A stretch of 60,678 bases of DNA from Paenibacillus naphthalenovorans (GCF_900099895.1 NZ_FNDY01000029.1:1-60678), one strand, 5' to 3'. Counted from the first letter of the stretch, positions 29,996-43,958 are shown. Program-made: numbers and translations. Notes: generated by a model not told the origin, from the letters alone.

Positions 29996-30051
29996 ATCAA
30001 AGTGTGCCATTTTCTAAGCCTAGTCACCTGTCCTTTTGGAGGATATGATCT

Positions 30052-30303
30052 ATGTCTTATGATAAAGTGAAACAGGCAGCAAAGCTGATTATAGGCACGA
30101 AACAAGTGACGAAAATGGTAGAGGCGGGACATGCCGCCGAAGTTTTCGTTGCCAGAGATGCAGATCCGCGAATTACGATAAAAATAGTTAACCTCTGCAA
30201 GATGATGGGGGTTAAAGTGACATACGTGGACTCCATGACCATGTTAGGTAAAGCGTGTGGAATCGAAGTAGGCGCAGCTATGGCTGCGGTAGTGAATGAA
30301 TGA
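30052..30303 (+). CDS. ybxF: L7Ae-family K-turn RNA-binding protein (YbxF)
   Basis: An 83-residue L7Ae/L30e-type protein. The RNA-contact region GTKQVTKMVEAGHAAEVFVARDAD and the C-terminal LGKACGIEVGAAMAAV are typical; B. subtilis YbxF binds kink-turn RNA and associates with ribosomes. GGAGG precedes the ATG. It is the first gene of the str operon, before rpsL. The precise cellular role remains unsettled. Confidence 0.93.
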   Translation: MSYDKVKQAAKLIIGTKQVTKMVEAGHAAEVFVARDADPRITIKIVNLCKMMGVKVTYVDSMTMLGKACGIEVGAAMAAVVNE

Positions 30304-30312
30304 TGCAGTAAT

Positions 30313-30358
30313 GTTTTTGCCTGAGAATCCGTAAGGGTTTAAGGTAAAAACTTTTACT
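30313..30358 (+). other. Terminator-like hairpin between ybxF and rpsL
   Basis: GTTTTTGCCT (30313-30322) pairs with AGGTAAAAAC (30342-30351, one G-U), with an inner AATCC/GGGTT pair, then TTTTACTTT. It may attenuate transcription into rpsL-rpsG-fusA. Confidence 0.5.
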
Positions 30359-30432
30359 TTGTTCATTTACGATTCGCCTGGATCTGTGGGCTTGAAAAGA
30401 AAGAACCATTCATATTAAAGGAGGTGGCCAAT

Positions 30433-30852
30433 ATGCCAACAATTAACCAGCTCGTTCGTAAAGGACGCCAAGCGAAAGTTGTAAAATCCAAATCCCCGGC
30501 TCTTCAAAGAGGTTTCAACGCCTTGAAAAGAGAAGCGACGAATCTGAGTTCTCCTCAGAAACGTGGCGTCTGCACTCGTGTAGGTACGATGACCCCGAAG
30601 AAACCAAACTCTGCTCTTCGTAAGTATGCGCGTGTTCGCTTGACGAACCGTGTAGAGGTTACTGCCTACATTCCGGGTATCGGACACAACCTGCAGGAGC
30701 ACAGCGTTGTTCTGATTCGCGGCGGTCGTGTTAAGGACCTTCCAGGGGTACGTTACCACATCGTTCGCGGCGCACTCGATACTTCCGGTGTAGCCAACCG
30801 CAAGCAAGCACGTTCCAAGTACGGCGCAAAACGCCCGAAAGAGAAAAAGTAA
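30433..30852 (+). CDS. rpsL: 30S ribosomal protein S12
   Basis: S12 (139 residues) monitors decoding accuracy at the A site. [13 protein letters not shown] carries the lysine (residue 56) whose change gives streptomycin resistance, and [11 protein letters not shown] the second such lysine; both are wild type. ATG 30433 is 7 nt from AGGAGGTGG; the GTG at 30424 lies within that site. rpsG follows. Confidence 0.97.
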   Translation: MPTINQLVRKGRQAKVVKSKSPALQRGFNALKREATNLSSPQKRGVCTRVGTMTPKKPNSALRKYARVRLTNRVEVTAYIPGIGHNLQEHSVVLIRGGRVKDLPGVRYHIVRGALDTSGVANRKQARSKYGAKRPKEKK

Positions 30853-30898
30853 TACAGCTTTTATAAATTGAATGATTTTAGAAGAAAGGGGGATAACT

Positions 30899-31369
30899 AT
30901 GCCTCGTAAAGGTCCAGTTACTCGCAGAGACGTATTGCCAGATCCGATTTATAACAGCAAGCTCGTTACCCGCTTGATCAACCGCATTATGATTGATGGT
31001 AAAAGAGGAACAGCTCAAACAATCCTTTATAATGCTTTCAATCTGATTAAAGAACGTACGGGTAAAGAACCTATGGAAGTATTTGAACAAGCGATCAAAA
31101 ACATTATGCCGGTTCTTGAAGTTAAAGCTCGCCGTGTTGGGGGTGCCAACTATCAAGTTCCTGTAGAGGTAAGACCTGATCGCCGTACGACTTTAGGTCT
31201 TCGCTGGCTTGTAAACTATTCCCGCCTGCGCGGTGAAAAAACGATGGAAGAAAGACTGGCTCAAGAAATCATCGATGCCAGCAACAACACAGGCGCTTCC
31301 GTGAAAAAACGCGAAGATACGCACAAAATGGCAGAAGCCAACAAGGCGTTTGCACATTATCGTTGGTAA
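30899..31369 (+). CDS. rpsG: 30S ribosomal protein S7
   Basis: S7 (156 residues) nucleates the 30S head and contacts the E-site t[23 protein letters not shown] is the conserved N-terminus, and [12 protein letters not shown] the beta hairpin. ATG 30899 follows AAAGGGGG. Third gene of the str operon. Confidence 0.97.
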   Translation: MPRKGPVTRRDVLPDPIYNSKLVTRLINRIMIDGKRGTAQTILYNAFNLIKERTGKEPMEVFEQAIKNIMPVLEVKARRVGGANYQVPVEVRPDRRTTLGLRWLVNYSRLRGEKTMEERLAQEIIDASNNTGASVKKREDTHKMAEANKAFAHYRW

Positions 31370-31405
31370 AATTAAATTCCTTTTTATAGGAAGGAGACGT
31401 TCCTG

Positions 31406-33481
<2,076 letters not shown>

Positions 33482-33514
33482 TATAATTACTATATTTAAG
33501 GAGGCTATTCACTC

Positions 33515-34705
<1,191 letters not shown>

Positions 34706-34734
34706 TTTCGGTGATCCGAATCCTATAGATTTAC

Positions 34735-34782
34735 GTACTGTTCCGAAGCAAGACCAAAGCAATTTGTACTGTTCCGAAGCAA
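34735..34782 (+). repeat. 17-bp direct repeat after tuf
   Basis: GTACTGTTCCGAAGCAA occurs at 34735-34751 and again, identically, at 34766-34782 (31-nt period). The second copy runs into the tuf terminator. Function unknown. Confidence 0.75.
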
Positions 34783-34817
34783 CCCTTCATCTATATAGAT
34801 GAAGGGTTTTAATTTTT
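34781..34817 (+). terminator. tuf terminator
   Basis: AACCCTTCATCTA pairs with TAGATGAAGGGTT, then TTAATTTTTT. Confidence 0.92.
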
Positions 34818-34840
34818 TAGGCATCCGCAGCATTTTTTTC

Positions 34841-34869
34841 TTGCTTTTCATAATGAAATTTAATATAAT
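34841..34869 (+). promoter_or_regulatory. S10-spc-alpha operon promoter
   Basis: TTGCTT (34841-34846), 17-nt spacer, TATAAT (34864-34869). Together with the tuf terminator it makes rpsJ the first gene of the large ribosomal transcript. Confidence 0.82.
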
Positions 34870-34904
34870 AGTGAACGTTGGTCTGTGACGTTGCGATGAT
34901 GTGA

Positions 34905-35315
<411 letters not shown>

Positions 35316-35369
35316 TATATACACTGTGGTTATAAAACAACAGGCTAAAGAGGAAAAGAGGTGTCAACG

Positions 35370-35996
35370 ATGACTAAAGGTATCTTAGGTAAAAAGATTG
35401 GGATGACTCAAGTATTTACTCCTGAAGGATTGGTTGTTCCGGTTACCGTTATTGAAGCAGGTCCTTGCACGGTGCTGCAAAAGAAGGACGTAGAGAACGA
35501 CGGTTACGAAGCCATCCAAATCGGTTTTGCCGACAAGAAAGAAAAGAATGCGAACAAACCTGAGTTGGGCCACGCGAAAAAAGCCGGCACAACACCTAAG
35601 CGCTACGTGAAAGAAATTCGCAATGTACAGATCTCTGAGTATGAAGTTGGCCAGGAGATCAAGGCTGACATCTTCGCAGAAGGCGAATTCGTTGACGTAA
35701 CGGGTACATCTAAAGGTAAAGGATTCCAAGGCGTTATCAAAAGACATAACCAATCCAGAGGTCCGATGGCGCACGGCTCGCGTTATCATCGCGGTCCGGG
35801 TTCGATGGGCTCGATCCAGGCTAACCGTGTTCCAAAAGGTAAAAACCTTCCGGGTCACATGGGTACAGAGACGGTTACCATTCAAAAGCTTGAAGTGGTT
35901 AAAGTCGATGCGGAACGGAATGTACTTCTAGTTAAAGGCTCCATTCCAGGTCCTAAAAACAGCTATGTTACCGTGAAATCTTCAGTGAAGAAGTAA
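35370..35996 (+). CDS. rplC: 50S ribosomal protein L3
   Basis: L3 (208 residues) nucleates 50S assembly near the peptidyl-transferase centre. [13 protein letters not shown] is the N-terminal signature and [18 protein letters not shown] the long central loop reaching the active site. ATG 35370 follows AGAGGTG; an in-frame GTG at 35361 lies within that site. Confidence 0.97.
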   Translation: MTKGILGKKIGMTQVFTPEGLVVPVTVIEAGPCTVLQKKDVENDGYEAIQIGFADKKEKNANKPELGHAKKAGTTPKRYVKEIRNVQISEYEVGQEIKADIFAEGEFVDVTGTSKGKGFQGVIKRHNQSRGPMAHGSRYHRGPGSMGSIQANRVPKGKNLPGHMGTETVTIQKLEVVKVDAERNVLLVKGSIPGPKNSYVTVKSSVKK

Positions 35997-36020
35997 GAAA
36001 GCGGGAAAGGAGGATAACAA

Positions 36021-36644
36021 ATGCCAAAAGTAGCAGTGTATAACGTTAGTGGTTCTCAAGTAGGCGAAGTGGAACTGGCCGACAGCGTGTTCGGAATCGA
36101 GCCGCACGTTCATGTATTGAACGAAGCGGTATTGATGCAGCGGGCATCCCTTCGTGCCGGAACTCATAAAACTAAAGGTCGCTCCGAAGTGCGCGGCGGC
36201 GGTCGCAAACCTTGGAAGCAAAAAGGTACAGGTCGTGCGCGTCAAGGCAGCATCCGCTCTCCACAATGGAAAGGCGGCGGTACCGTATTCGGACCGACAC
36301 CACGCAGCTATGCTTACAAGCTGCCTAAGAAAGTTCGCCGTTTGGCGATTAAATCCGCGTTGTCTTCCAAGGTGAAGGCGAGCGAAATTATCGTGCTGGA
36401 TCAATTGCAACTGGCTCAGCCGAAAACGAAAGAATTTGTATCCATTTTGAATAACCTTAAAGTAGATCGTAAGGCTTTGGTTGTGACGGCTGCATATGAC
36501 GAGAACGTAGCATTGTCCGCACGCAACATTCCTGGAGTTAAATTTGTGGCTGCCGAAGGAATCAACGTGCTTGATGTTATGGTCTATGACAAGCTGATCA
36601 TTACGAAGGATGCGGTGCAAAAGGTAGAGGAGGTGTTTGCGTAA
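36021..36644 (+). CDS. rplD: 50S ribosomal protein L4
   Basis: L4 (207 residues) lines the exit tunnel; in E. coli it also represses the S10 operon. The extended tunnel loop [20 protein letters not shown] is at about residues 57-76. AGGAGG precedes the ATG. The TAA stop shares its last base with the rplW ATG. Confidence 0.97.
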   Translation: MPKVAVYNVSGSQVGEVELADSVFGIEPHVHVLNEAVLMQRASLRAGTHKTKGRSEVRGGGRKPWKQKGTGRARQGSIRSPQWKGGGTVFGPTPRSYAYKLPKKVRRLAIKSALSSKVKASEIIVLDQLQLAQPKTKEFVSILNNLKVDRKALVVTAAYDENVALSARNIPGVKFVAAEGINVLDVMVYDKLIITKDAVQKVEEVFA

Positions 36645-36934
36645 TGAAGAACCCTCACGATATTATTAAAAGCCCGATCATTACTGAACGTTCCAGCGAA
36701 ATGATGGCGGATAAGAAATATGTATTCGAGGTGGATCTCCGTTCGAATAAAACGGAAATCAAGCAAGCGATCGAACAAATTTTCAAAGTGAAAGTTGCGA
36801 ATGTCAATACGCTCAGAGTACCGGCGAAGCCAAAGCGCTACGGCCGCTATTCCGGATATACGTCCGAATGGAAAAAAGCGATCGTGACACTCAGCGCAGA
36901 CAGCAAAGAGCTGGAATTCTTTGAATCGGTATAA
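36644..36934 (+). CDS. rplW: 50S ribosomal protein L23
   Basis: L23 (96 residues) sits at the tunnel exit and docks trigger factor and [14 protein letters not shown] and [20 protein letters not shown] are conserved. It overlaps rplD by one base, implying coupled translation. Confidence 0.96.
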   Translation: MKNPHDIIKSPIITERSSEMMADKKYVFEVDLRSNKTEIKQAIEQIFKVKVANVNTLRVPAKPKRYGRYSGYTSEWKKAIVTLSADSKELEFFESV

Positions 36935-36965
36935 GATGAATTCTTGAAGTAAGGAGGGAACCCAC

Positions 36966-37796
36966 GTGCCTATCAAAAAATATAAACCAACGTCTCCTGC
37001 AAGACGTGCGATGTCGGTTTCTACATTTGAAGAAATCACAACATCGACTCCGGAGAAGTCGCTTTTGGCTCCTTTGAGCAAAAAAGCGGGACGCAACAAC
37101 CAAGGTAAAATTACGGTTCGTCACCAAGGCGGCGGACATAAGCGTAAATACCGTATTATCGACTTTAAACGGAACAAAGATGGAATACCCGGTAACGTTG
37201 CTACAATCGAGTATGATCCGAACCGTTCCGCTAACATTGCATTGATTCATTATGTGGATGGCGAGAAGCGTTATATCCTCGCTCCGAAAGGCCTTAAAGT
37301 AGGCGATCAAATCGTATCCGGTCCGACAGCGGACATCAAGGTCGGCAATGCATTGCCGATGGAGAACATCCCTGTAGGTACGGTGATTCACAATATCGAA
37401 TTGAAGCCCGGAAAAGGCGGCCAACTAGTTCGCGCAGCCGGTACGGAAGCGCAGCTGCTTGGTAAAGAGGATCAATACGTTATTGTTCGTTTGTCCAGTG
37501 GTGAAATGAGAAGAATTTTGAAAGTGTGCCGCGCAACGGTAGGTTCCGTAGGTAACGAAGATCACGAGCTCGTGAAAATCGGTAAAGCCGGACGTTCCCG
37601 TTGGTTGGGTAAAAGACCGGAAGTTCGCGGTTCCGTTATGAACCCGAATGATCACCCGCACGGTGGTGGTGAAGGTCGTTCCCCGATCGGCCGCAAATCC
37701 CCGATGTCTCCTTGGGGCAAGCCGACACTCGGATATAAAACACGGAAGAAGAACAAAGCTTCCAATCAATATATTATTCGTCGCCGCACGAAATAA
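36966..37796 (+). CDS. rplB: 50S ribosomal protein L2
   Basis: L2 (276 residues) is needed for subunit joining and peptidyl transfer. [20 protein letters not shown] near the N-terminus and the C-terminal [19 protein letters not shown] with the functional histidine are intact. GTG 36966 follows AAGGAGGG. Confidence 0.97.
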   Translation: MPIKKYKPTSPARRAMSVSTFEEITTSTPEKSLLAPLSKKAGRNNQGKITVRHQGGGHKRKYRIIDFKRNKDGIPGNVATIEYDPNRSANIALIHYVDGEKRYILAPKGLKVGDQIVSGPTADIKVGNALPMENIPVGTVIHNIELKPGKGGQLVRAAGTEAQLLGKEDQYVIVRLSSGEMRRILKVCRATVGSVGNEDHELVKIGKAGRSRWLGKRPEVRGSVMNPNDHPHGGGEGRSPIGRKSPMSPWGKPTLGYKTRKKNKASNQYIIRRRTK

Positions 37797-37835
37797 TTCG
37801 GTTTTCAGTTCGGTTAAAGAAGGGAGGAATGAAGC

Positions 37836-38120
37836 ATGGGTCGCAGTTTGAAAAAAGGTCCATTTGTTGACGGTTATCTTTTGAAGAAAGTGGAAGCAAT
37901 GAATGGTGAGGGTGTTAAAAAGCAAGTAATCAAAACTTGGTCCCGCCGTTCCACAATTTTCCCGCAATTCATCGGCCACACCTTTGCTGTATATGACGGC
38001 AGAAAGCATGTGCCGGTATATGTGACGGAAGATATGGTCGGACATAAGCTTGGTGAATTTGCTCCAACCCGTACTTACAAAGGTCACGCGGGTGACGATA
38101 AGAAGACGGGCAAGCGCTAA
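37836..38120 (+). CDS. rpsS: 30S ribosomal protein S19
   Basis: S19 (94 residues) binds the 30S head with S13. [14 protein letters not shown] and [18 protein letters not shown] are signatures. AGGGAGG precedes the ATG; rplV follows in the conserved order. Confidence 0.97.
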   Translation: MGRSLKKGPFVDGYLLKKVEAMNGEGVKKQVIKTWSRRSTIFPQFIGHTFAVYDGRKHVPVYVTEDMVGHKLGEFAPTRTYKGHAGDDKKTGKR

Positions 38121-38168
38121 TAGATGAACGTGAATTCGATTGAGTTGTGAATGAGAGGAGGTACTTCC

Positions 38169-38504
38169 ATGCAACAAGCTAAAGCCATTGCAAGATATGT
38201 TCGTGTTGCTCCCCGCAAAGTTCAATTGGTTGTCGACTTGATCCGCGGCAAGAAAGTAGGCGAAGCGATCGCTATTTTGCGTCATACGCCAAAGTCCGCT
38301 TCCCCGATCGTGGAGAAGCTGTTGAACTCGGCTATTGCCAATGCGGAGCACAACTACTCTTTGGACGTAAACAACCTGGTGGTTGAGCAGGCTTATGTGA
38401 ACCAGGGACCAACTTTGAAAAGATTCCGTCCTCGCGCTATGGGTCGTGCGAGCCGCATCAATAAACGTACCAGCCACATTACAGTAGTGGTATCTGAGAA
38501 ATAA
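38169..38504 (+). CDS. rplV: 50S ribosomal protein L22
   Basis: L22 (111 residues) lines the exit tunnel and its beta-hairpin tip is a macrolide-resistance site. The hairpin region [21 protein letters not shown] is intact except that its exact tip was not compared. ATG 38169 follows GAGGAGGT; an upstream in-frame ATG at 38151 overlaps that site. Confidence 0.96.
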   Translation: MQQAKAIARYVRVAPRKVQLVVDLIRGKKVGEAIAILRHTPKSASPIVEKLLNSAIANAEHNYSLDVNNLVVEQAYVNQGPTLKRFRPRAMGRASRINKRTSHITVVVSEK

Positions 38505-38517
38505 GGAGGGATAACGT

Positions 38518-39183
38518 GTGGGTCAAAAAGTAAACCCGGTAGGACTTAGAATTGGTATTATTCGCGACTGGGAATCCAAGTGGTATGCTGGAAAAGATTT
38601 CGGCGATCTGCTTATGGAGGACGTAAAAATCCGCGAATATTTGAAAACAAAACTGAAAGATTCCGCTGTTTCCCGTATTGAAATCGAACGTGCGGCAAAC
38701 CGCGTGAACGTAACCATTCATACAGCTAAGCCTGGCATGGTTATCGGTAAAGGCGGATCGGAAGTCGAGGTTATCCGCGGCTACCTGTCCAAGCTGACTA
38801 ACGGCAAGAAAGTTCATATTAACATTTCGGAAGTTAAAAATTCGGATCTGGATGCGATTCTTGTAGCTGAAAGCATTGCACAACAACTGGAGCGCCGCGT
38901 ATCGTTCCGTCGTGCATTGAAACAAGCGATTCAAAGATCGATGAGAGCCGGAGCCAAAGGTATTAAAACATCGGTTAGCGGTCGTTTAGGCGGAGCGGAA
39001 ATCGCCAGAACCGAAGGATACAGCGAGGGTACAGTTCCTCTTCATACATTGCGTGCGGATATCGATTATGGTACGGCGGAAGCTCACACCACTTACGGTC
39101 GGATCGGCGTAAAAGTATGGGTCTATCGCGGCGAGGTTCTTCCAACGGCTAAGAAAAAGGCTGCTACGGAAGGAGGCAACTAA
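38518..39183 (+). CDS. rpsC: 30S ribosomal protein S3
   Basis: S3 (221 residues) forms part of the mRNA entry channel. [13 protein letters not shown] at the N-terminus, the KH-domain GKGGSEVE loop and the C-terminal [17 protein letters not shown] are visible. GTG 38518 follows AAGGAGGG; a GTG two bases earlier is out of frame. Confidence 0.97.
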   Translation: MGQKVNPVGLRIGIIRDWESKWYAGKDFGDLLMEDVKIREYLKTKLKDSAVSRIEIERAANRVNVTIHTAKPGMVIGKGGSEVEVIRGYLSKLTNGKKVHINISEVKNSDLDAILVAESIAQQLERRVSFRRALKQAIQRSMRAGAKGIKTSVSGRLGGAEIARTEGYSEGTVPLHTLRADIDYGTAEAHTTYGRIGVKVWVYRGEVLPTAKKKAATEGGN

Positions 39184-39185
39184 TC

Positions 39186-39620
39186 ATGTTAATTCCTAAA
39201 CGTGTAAAACACCGCAAAGAGCACCGCGGGAAAATGCGCGGCCGTGCAAAAGGCGGAACGGAAGTTCATTTTGGTGAATATGGTTTGCAGGCGTTGGAAC
39301 CGGCTTGGGTAACCAACCGTCAAATCGAGGCTGCACGTATTGCCATGACCCGTTACATTAGACGGGGCGGTAAGGTTTGGATCAAAATCTTCCCTGCCAA
39401 ACCAATCACTCAAAAGCCGCTTGAAGTCCGGATGGGTAGCGGTAAAGGTAACGTAGAAAAATGGGTTGCTGTCGTTAAACCGGGTAAAGTTCTGTTTGAA
39501 CTTGCCGGCGTAAGCGAAGAAGTCGCTCGTGAAGCTATGCGTCTCGCCTCTCACAAGCTGCCAATCAAGACGAAGTTTGTGAAAAGAGAAGAACTGGGTG
39601 GTGAAGCAAATGAAAGCTAG
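39186..39620 (+). CDS. rplP: 50S ribosomal protein L16
   Basis: L16 (144 residues) helps position A-site t[17 protein letters not shown] and [20 protein letters not shown] are conserved. It begins 2 nt after rpsC and its end overlaps rpmC by 11 nt. Confidence 0.97.
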   Translation: MLIPKRVKHRKEHRGKMRGRAKGGTEVHFGEYGLQALEPAWVTNRQIEAARIAMTRYIRRGGKVWIKIFPAKPITQKPLEVRMGSGKGNVEKWVAVVKPGKVLFELAGVSEEVAREAMRLASHKLPIKTKFVKREELGGEANES

Positions 39621-39810
39621 TGAATTTCGCAACTTAACCACTGCTGAGATCGAACAAAAAATTTCCGGATTTAAAGAGCAGCTCTTTAACCTCCGTTTTC
39701 AACTAGCTACAGGTCAACTGGAAAATCCCGTACAAATTCAAAAAGTCCGCAAAGATATTGCTCGGGCAAAGACGGTTTTGCGTGAAAGAGAATTGGGAAT
39801 CACTAGTTAA
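39610..39810 (+). CDS. rpmC: 50S ribosomal protein L29
   Basis: L29 (66 residues) is a helical hairpin at the tunnel exit beside L23. [17 protein letters not shown] and [18 protein letters not shown] are typical. ATG 39610 has GGGTGGTG 6 nt upstream inside rplP; the overlap suggests coupled translation. Confidence 0.95.
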   Translation: MKASEFRNLTTAEIEQKISGFKEQLFNLRFQLATGQLENPVQIQKVRKDIARAKTVLRERELGITS

Positions 39811-39834
39811 TGAATGAGAGAGGAGGATTTTAAC

Positions 39835-40098
39835 ATGGCTGAACGCAACGAGCGTAAAACGCAGCAGGGTAAAGTCGTCAGCGACAAAATGGACAAAACC
39901 ATCGTTGTCGCCGTTGAAACTTATAAGAAGCACGACCTTTACCACAAGCGCATCAAATACACGAAGAAGTTCAAAGCTCATGACGAAAACAATGAAGCCA
40001 AAATCGGCGATATTGTTGAAATCATGGAAACCCGTCCGCTCTCCAAAGACAAACGCTGGAGATTGGTCAAAGTGGTCGAAAAAGCGGTTATCGTTTAA
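39835..40098 (+). CDS. rpsQ: 30S ribosomal protein S17
   Basis: S17 (87 residues) is a primary 16S binder with an OB fold. [19 protein letters not shown] and [18 protein letters not shown] are signatures. ATG 39835 follows AGAGGAGG; an in-frame upstream ATG at 39814 overlaps that site. Confidence 0.96.
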   Translation: MAERNERKTQQGKVVSDKMDKTIVVAVETYKKHDLYHKRIKYTKKFKAHDENNEAKIGDIVEIMETRPLSKDKRWRLVKVVEKAVIV

Positions 40099-40140
40099 TA
40101 TAAGCATTCGGCATCAATTCCGGAAGGAGGGAATTACACA

Positions 40141-40509
40141 ATGATTCAACCATTTACACGATTGAAAGTAGCTGACAACTCTGGTGCAAAATCGCTGATG
40201 TGTATCCGCGTGTTGGGTGGTACCGGTCGTCGTACCGCTAACATCGGTGATCTGATCGTTTGCTCTGTGAAAGAAGCAACACCAGGGGGCGTTGTCAAAA
40301 AAGGTGATGTGGTTAAAGCTGTAGTTGTACGTACGAGACGCGGTGCGCGCCGTAAGGACGGATCCTACATCAGCTTTGACGAGAATGCAGCGGTTATCGT
40401 AAAAGAAGACAAGAGCCCGCGTGGTACTCGTATCTTTGGACCGGTAGCTCGTGAACTTCGTGACAGAGACTTCATGAAAATCGTATCTCTGGCTCCAGAA
40501 GTTATCTAA
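40141..40509 (+). CDS. rplN: 50S ribosomal protein L14
   Basis: L14 (122 residues) lies at the subunit interface and is bound by the silencing factor Rsf[18 protein letters not shown] and the [15 protein letters not shown] stretch are conserved. GGAAGGAGGG precedes the ATG. A ~115-nt gap with repeat copy B follows before rplX. Confidence 0.97.
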   Translation: MIQPFTRLKVADNSGAKSLMCIRVLGGTGRRTANIGDLIVCSVKEATPGGVVKKGDVVKAVVVRTRRGARRKDGSYISFDENAAVIVKEDKSPRGTRIFGPVARELRDRDFMKIVSLAPEVI

Positions 40510-40538
40510 TTGTCGTTCATTGACATTCAATTCGGATG

Positions 40539-40615
40539 CTTACGAAGTGGTTTTCTAACGAAAGCCTAAGCAGACGCTTACGAGGAAGGCATTCTTCCGA
40601 ATGCCCTTAGGAGGT
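40539..40615 (+). repeat. Double-hairpin CTTACGA element, copy B (rplX)
   Basis: Boxes CTTACGA (40539-40545 and 40577-40583) lie 38 nt apart. Hairpin 1 is GGTTTTC-TAAC-GAAAGCC (40549-40566, one G-U); hairpin 2 is GGCATTC-TTCC-GAATGCC (40588-40605). CTTAGGAGGTGG, the rplX ribosome-binding site, follows at once. Confidence 0.8.
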
Positions 40616-40624
40616 GGAAACATA

Positions 40625-40978
40625 ATGCCAAAACAACCGAAGAAACTCGAGTCCCATAACAACAAACTTCATGTCAAAAAAGAAGACAAAGTGTTCGTTA
40701 TTAGCGGTAAAGATAAAGGAAAAACGGGTCGCGTGATCGCTGCTTATCCTCGCGAGAACCGCGTGTTGGTCGAAGGTGTAAACTTGATCAAGAAGCATGC
40801 CAAGCCATCCCAACAAAACCCGCAAGGTGGCATCCTTACACAGGAAGCTCCTATTCACGTATCCAACGTGATGCTGGTCGATCCAAAAACAGGCGAGCCT
40901 ACACGTGTTGGCTACAAAGTGCTTGATAACGGCAAAAAAGTTCGCGTTGCGAAAAAATCCGGCGAGATTATCGATTAA
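40625..40978 (+). CDS. rplX: 50S ribosomal protein L24
   Basis: L24 (117 residues) is an assembly initiator with a KOW motif ([16 protein letters not shown]). HKPS-type and [20 protein letters not shown] segments are present. ATG 40625 follows AGGAGGTGG. The repeat copy B directly precedes its ribosome-binding site. Confidence 0.96.
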   Translation: MPKQPKKLESHNNKLHVKKEDKVFVISGKDKGKTGRVIAAYPRENRVLVEGVNLIKKHAKPSQQNPQGGILTQEAPIHVSNVMLVDPKTGEPTRVGYKVLDNGKKVRVAKKSGEIID

Positions 40979-41008
40979 TATCTGGTAAGAAAGGAGGCAC
41001 TCGGATTC

Positions 41009-41551
41009 ATGGCTGCAAGATTGAAGGATCGTTTTCTGAACGAAATTACTCCTGCTCTGATGCAAAAATTTAATTACACCACGGTGATGCAGGTTCCTAA
41101 AATTGAGAAAGTAGTTATCAATATGGGCGTTGGCGAGGCGGTTTCCAACTCTAAAGTGCTCGATACTGCTGTACAAGATCTGCAATTGATCTCTGGTCAA
41201 AAGCCGGTGATCACAAAAGCGAAAAAATCAATCGCAGGCTTTAAACTGCGTGAAAATATGCCGATCGGCGTGAAAGTAACATTGCGCGGCGAGCGTATGT
41301 ACCACTTCTTGGACAAATTGTTTAACGTTGCTCTTCCGCGCGTGCGCGACTTCCGCGGCGTATCTACCAAAGCATTTGACGGCCGCGGCAACTATACGCT
41401 CGGATTGAAAGAACAGTTGATTTTCCCGGAAATTGAATACGACAAAGTAGACAAGGTCCGCGGCATGGATATCGTCATTGTAACAACAGCTAAAACGGAT
41501 GAAGAGTCCCGTGAATTGTTAACACAATTAGGCATGCCGTTTTCCAAATAA
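41009..41551 (+). CDS. rplE: 50S ribosomal protein L5
   Basis: L5 (180 residues) binds 5S rRNA with L18 and contacts P-site t[17 protein letters not shown] and [19 protein letters not shown] are signatures. AAGGAGG precedes the ATG. Confidence 0.97.
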   Translation: MAARLKDRFLNEITPALMQKFNYTTVMQVPKIEKVVINMGVGEAVSNSKVLDTAVQDLQLISGQKPVITKAKKSIAGFKLRENMPIGVKVTLRGERMYHFLDKLFNVALPRVRDFRGVSTKAFDGRGNYTLGLKEQLIFPEIEYDKVDKVRGMDIVIVTTAKTDEESRELLTQLGMPFSK

Positions 41552-41609
41552 TCAGGACAGGCACCCGAGTGCCGGATCCCAACGGAAACCCCAGGAGGTG
41601 TAAACTGAA

Positions 41610-41795
41610 GTGGCAAAAACTTCGATGAAGGTCAAACAGCAGCGTCCTCCTAAATTTAAGGTGCAGGCCTATACGCGCTGCGAACGCTGCGGTCGTCCGC
41701 ATTCCGTGCTTCGGAAATTTAAAATTTGCCGGATTTGCTTCCGCGAATTGGCATACAAAGGCCAGATTCCTGGCGTGAAGAAAGCAAGCTGGTAA
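41610..41795 (+). CDS. rpsZ: 30S ribosomal protein S14, zinc type (Z)
   Basis: A 61-residue S14 with zinc ligands C24, C27, C40 and C43. This short zinc form is the one encoded in the spc operon of Bacillales; a zinc-free paralogue may exist elsewhere. GTG 41610 follows AGGAGGTG. Confidence 0.97.
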   Translation: MAKTSMKVKQQRPPKFKVQAYTRCERCGRPHSVLRKFKICRICFRELAYKGQIPGVKKASW

Positions 41796-41827
41796 AACTC
41801 ATAGTTTCGGGAAGGAGGTTTCAACAC

Positions 41828-42226
41828 ATGGTTATGTCCGATCCAATTGCAGATATGCTTACACGCATTCGCAACGCTAACGTCGTTCGTCATGAGACTG
41901 TGGAAATTCCGGCTTCGAAGATCAAAAGAGAAATTGCTGAGATCCTCAAGAAGGAAGGCTTCATTCGTGACGCTGAATATATCGAAGACAACAAGCAAGG
42001 TATTATCCGCGTATTCTTGAAATACGGCCCTAACAACGAGCGCGTTATCACTGGTCTGAAAAGAATCAGCAAGCCAGGCCTGCGCGTTTATGCGAAGAGC
42101 CAAGAGGTGCCTCGCGTACTGGGCGGCTTGGGTATCGCCATCCTGTCCACATCCAAAGGTGTGATGACGGACAAGGAAGCTCGTCAATCCAAAGCCGGCG
42201 GAGAAGTTATCTGCTACGTTTGGTAA
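41828..42226 (+). CDS. rpsH: 30S ribosomal protein S8
   Basis: S8 (132 residues) organises the 16S central domain and represses the spc operon in E. coli. [14 protein letters not shown] opens the protein and [22 protein letters not shown] closes it. ATG 41828 follows AGGAGGT; an upstream frame overlaps rpsZ and is not used. Confidence 0.97.
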   Translation: MVMSDPIADMLTRIRNANVVRHETVEIPASKIKREIAEILKKEGFIRDAEYIEDNKQGIIRVFLKYGPNNERVITGLKRISKPGLRVYAKSQEVPRVLGGLGIAILSTSKGVMTDKEARQSKAGGEVICYVW

Positions 42227-42257
42227 TAAAGATTTTGAATGAATGGAGGTGCAGAAC

Positions 42258-42800
42258 ATGTCCCGTATTGGTCGCAAACCAATCACGATCCCAAGCGGAG
42301 TAAACGTGACTATTGATAACACATTGATTACGGTAAAAGGACCTAAAGGCACTTTGAGCCGTGAACTGCATAGAGATATGAAGATCAACGTTGAGGGCAA
42401 TGTCATTACAGTAGAGCGCCCTTCAGATAATAAATTGCACCGTTCTCTCCATGGTACGACGCGCAGTGTTGTGCAAAACATGGTGAGCGGAGTAACGGAC
42501 GGATTTGCTAAAAGTCTCGAGTTGGTTGGCGTAGGATACCGTGCGAACAAATCCGGCAACAAGCTGGTGTTGAACGTAGGTTACTCGCACCCGGTAGAAA
42601 TCGAGCCGGAAAACGGCATCGAATTCGAAGTTCCTTCGAATACGAAAGTCATCGTTAAAGGAATCGATAAAGAGCTGGTAGGCGCAACTGCCGCTAAAGT
42701 CCGTTCTGTTCGTGAGCCTGAGCCGTATAAAGGTAAAGGTATCAAGTACGAAGGCGAACGTATTCTTCGTAAAGAAGGTAAAGCCGGTAAGAAGAAATAA
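42258..42800 (+). CDS. rplF: 50S ribosomal protein L6
   Basis: L6 (180 residues) lies near the sarcin-ricin loop and factor-binding site. [14 protein letters not shown] and the C-terminal [14 protein letters not shown] are signatures. ATG 42258 follows GGAGGTG. Confidence 0.97.
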   Translation: MSRIGRKPITIPSGVNVTIDNTLITVKGPKGTLSRELHRDMKINVEGNVITVERPSDNKLHRSLHGTTRSVVQNMVSGVTDGFAKSLELVGVGYRANKSGNKLVLNVGYSHPVEIEPENGIEFEVPSNTKVIVKGIDKELVGATAAKVRSVREPEPYKGKGIKYEGERILRKEGKAGKKK

Positions 42801-42862
42801 GGCCGCGTAATGGACACTGCGTGCTAATGTTTCTGATCCAACTCGAAAGGAGTGACACAAGA

Positions 42863-43231
42863 ATGATTACCAAAGTCGATAAAAATAAAGCGCGTTTGAA
42901 AAGACATCTTCGCGTGCGCAAGAAAATTCAAGGAACGGCTGAGCGTCCTCGTCTCAACATTTTCCGTTCCTCCAAGCATATGTATGCCCAATTGATCGAC
43001 GATGTTAAAGGCGTTACACTTGCCTCCGCTTCCACGCAAGACAAGGAGCTCAGAGAGGGCATCCGTAACGGCGGCAACATCGAAGCGGCTACGAAGGTTG
43101 GAGCATTGATCGCTGAACGCGCCAAAAAAGTCGGTGTCGATAAAGTGGTTTTCGACCGCGGCGGATATTTGTATCACGGTCGTGTCAAAGCACTTGCAGA
43201 CGCTGCTCGTGAAGCAGGTCTTGAATTCTAA
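42863..43231 (+). CDS. rplR: 50S ribosomal protein L18
   Basis: L18 (122 residues) binds 5S r[23 protein letters not shown] and [28 protein letters not shown] are conserved. ATG 42863 follows AAAGGAGTG. Confidence 0.97.
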   Translation: MITKVDKNKARLKRHLRVRKKIQGTAERPRLNIFRSSKHMYAQLIDDVKGVTLASASTQDKELREGIRNGGNIEAATKVGALIAERAKKVGVDKVVFDRGGYLYHGRVKALADAAREAGLEF

Positions 43232-43261
43232 TCTAAATTTACACATAAGGAGGTAAAGGAC

Positions 43262-43759
43262 TTGCGTATTGATCCCAATACTTTAGAGCTGACTGAAAAA
43301 GTCGTTCATATTAACCGCGTTGCTAAAGTAGTAAAAGGCGGTCGCCGCTTCAGCTTCAGCGCACTCGTGGTTGTAGGCGACGGCAAAGGTTGGGTAGGCG
43401 CTGGAATCGGTAAAGCTTCCGAGGTACCTGACGCGATCCGTAAAGGTATTGAAGATGCAAAGAAAAACCTGATTCACGTTCCTATCGTCGGAACTACAAT
43501 TCCTCATCTGGTGACCGGACACTTCGGCGCAGGTAAAGTTCTGCTTAAACCTGCTTCCAAAGGTACAGGAGTGATCGCGGGCGGCCCGGTTCGTGCCGTG
43601 CTCGAACTGGCTGGCGTAGGCGACATTTTGACGAAGTCCCTCGGATCTTCGAACTCCATTAACATGGTCAACGCTACCTTGGAAGGTTTGGGTCGTCTGA
43701 AGCGTGCGGAAGACGTGGCTAAGCTTCGCGGTAAAACCGTTGAAGAACTCTTAGGTTAG
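43262..43759 (+). CDS. rpsE: 30S ribosomal protein S5
   Basis: S5 (165 residues) affects decoding fidelity and is a spectinomycin-resistance site. The loop [21 protein letters not shown] contains the spectinomycin-contact region. The start is TTG 43262 behind AAGGAGGT, giving [10 protein letters not shown]. Confidence 0.96.
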   Translation: MRIDPNTLELTEKVVHINRVAKVVKGGRRFSFSALVVVGDGKGWVGAGIGKASEVPDAIRKGIEDAKKNLIHVPIVGTTIPHLVTGHFGAGKVLLKPASKGTGVIAGGPVRAVLELAGVGDILTKSLGSSNSINMVNATLEGLGRLKRAEDVAKLRGKTVEELLG

Positions 43760-43769
43760 GAGGGATACC

Positions 43770-43958
43770 ATGGCTAAGCAATTGCAAATCACCCTCAAGC
43801 GCAGCCTGATCGGTCGTCCTGAGACTCAGCGTCGTACAGTTACGGCACTTGGGCTCCGCAAGCTGAATCAAACTGTAACCCAAGCAGACAATGCCGCGAT
43901 TCGCGGAATGGTAAACCAAGTCAATCACTTGGTGGAAGTTAAAGAAATCGAAGCTTAA
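43770..43958 (+). CDS. rpmD: 50S ribosomal protein L30
   Basis: L30 (62 residues): [20 protein letters not shown] and [10 protein letters not shown] are typical. TAGGAGGG precedes the ATG, 10 nt after rpsE. Confidence 0.96.
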   Translation: MAKQLQITLKRSLIGRPETQRRTVTALGLRKLNQTVTQADNAAIRGMVNQVNHLVEVKEIEA

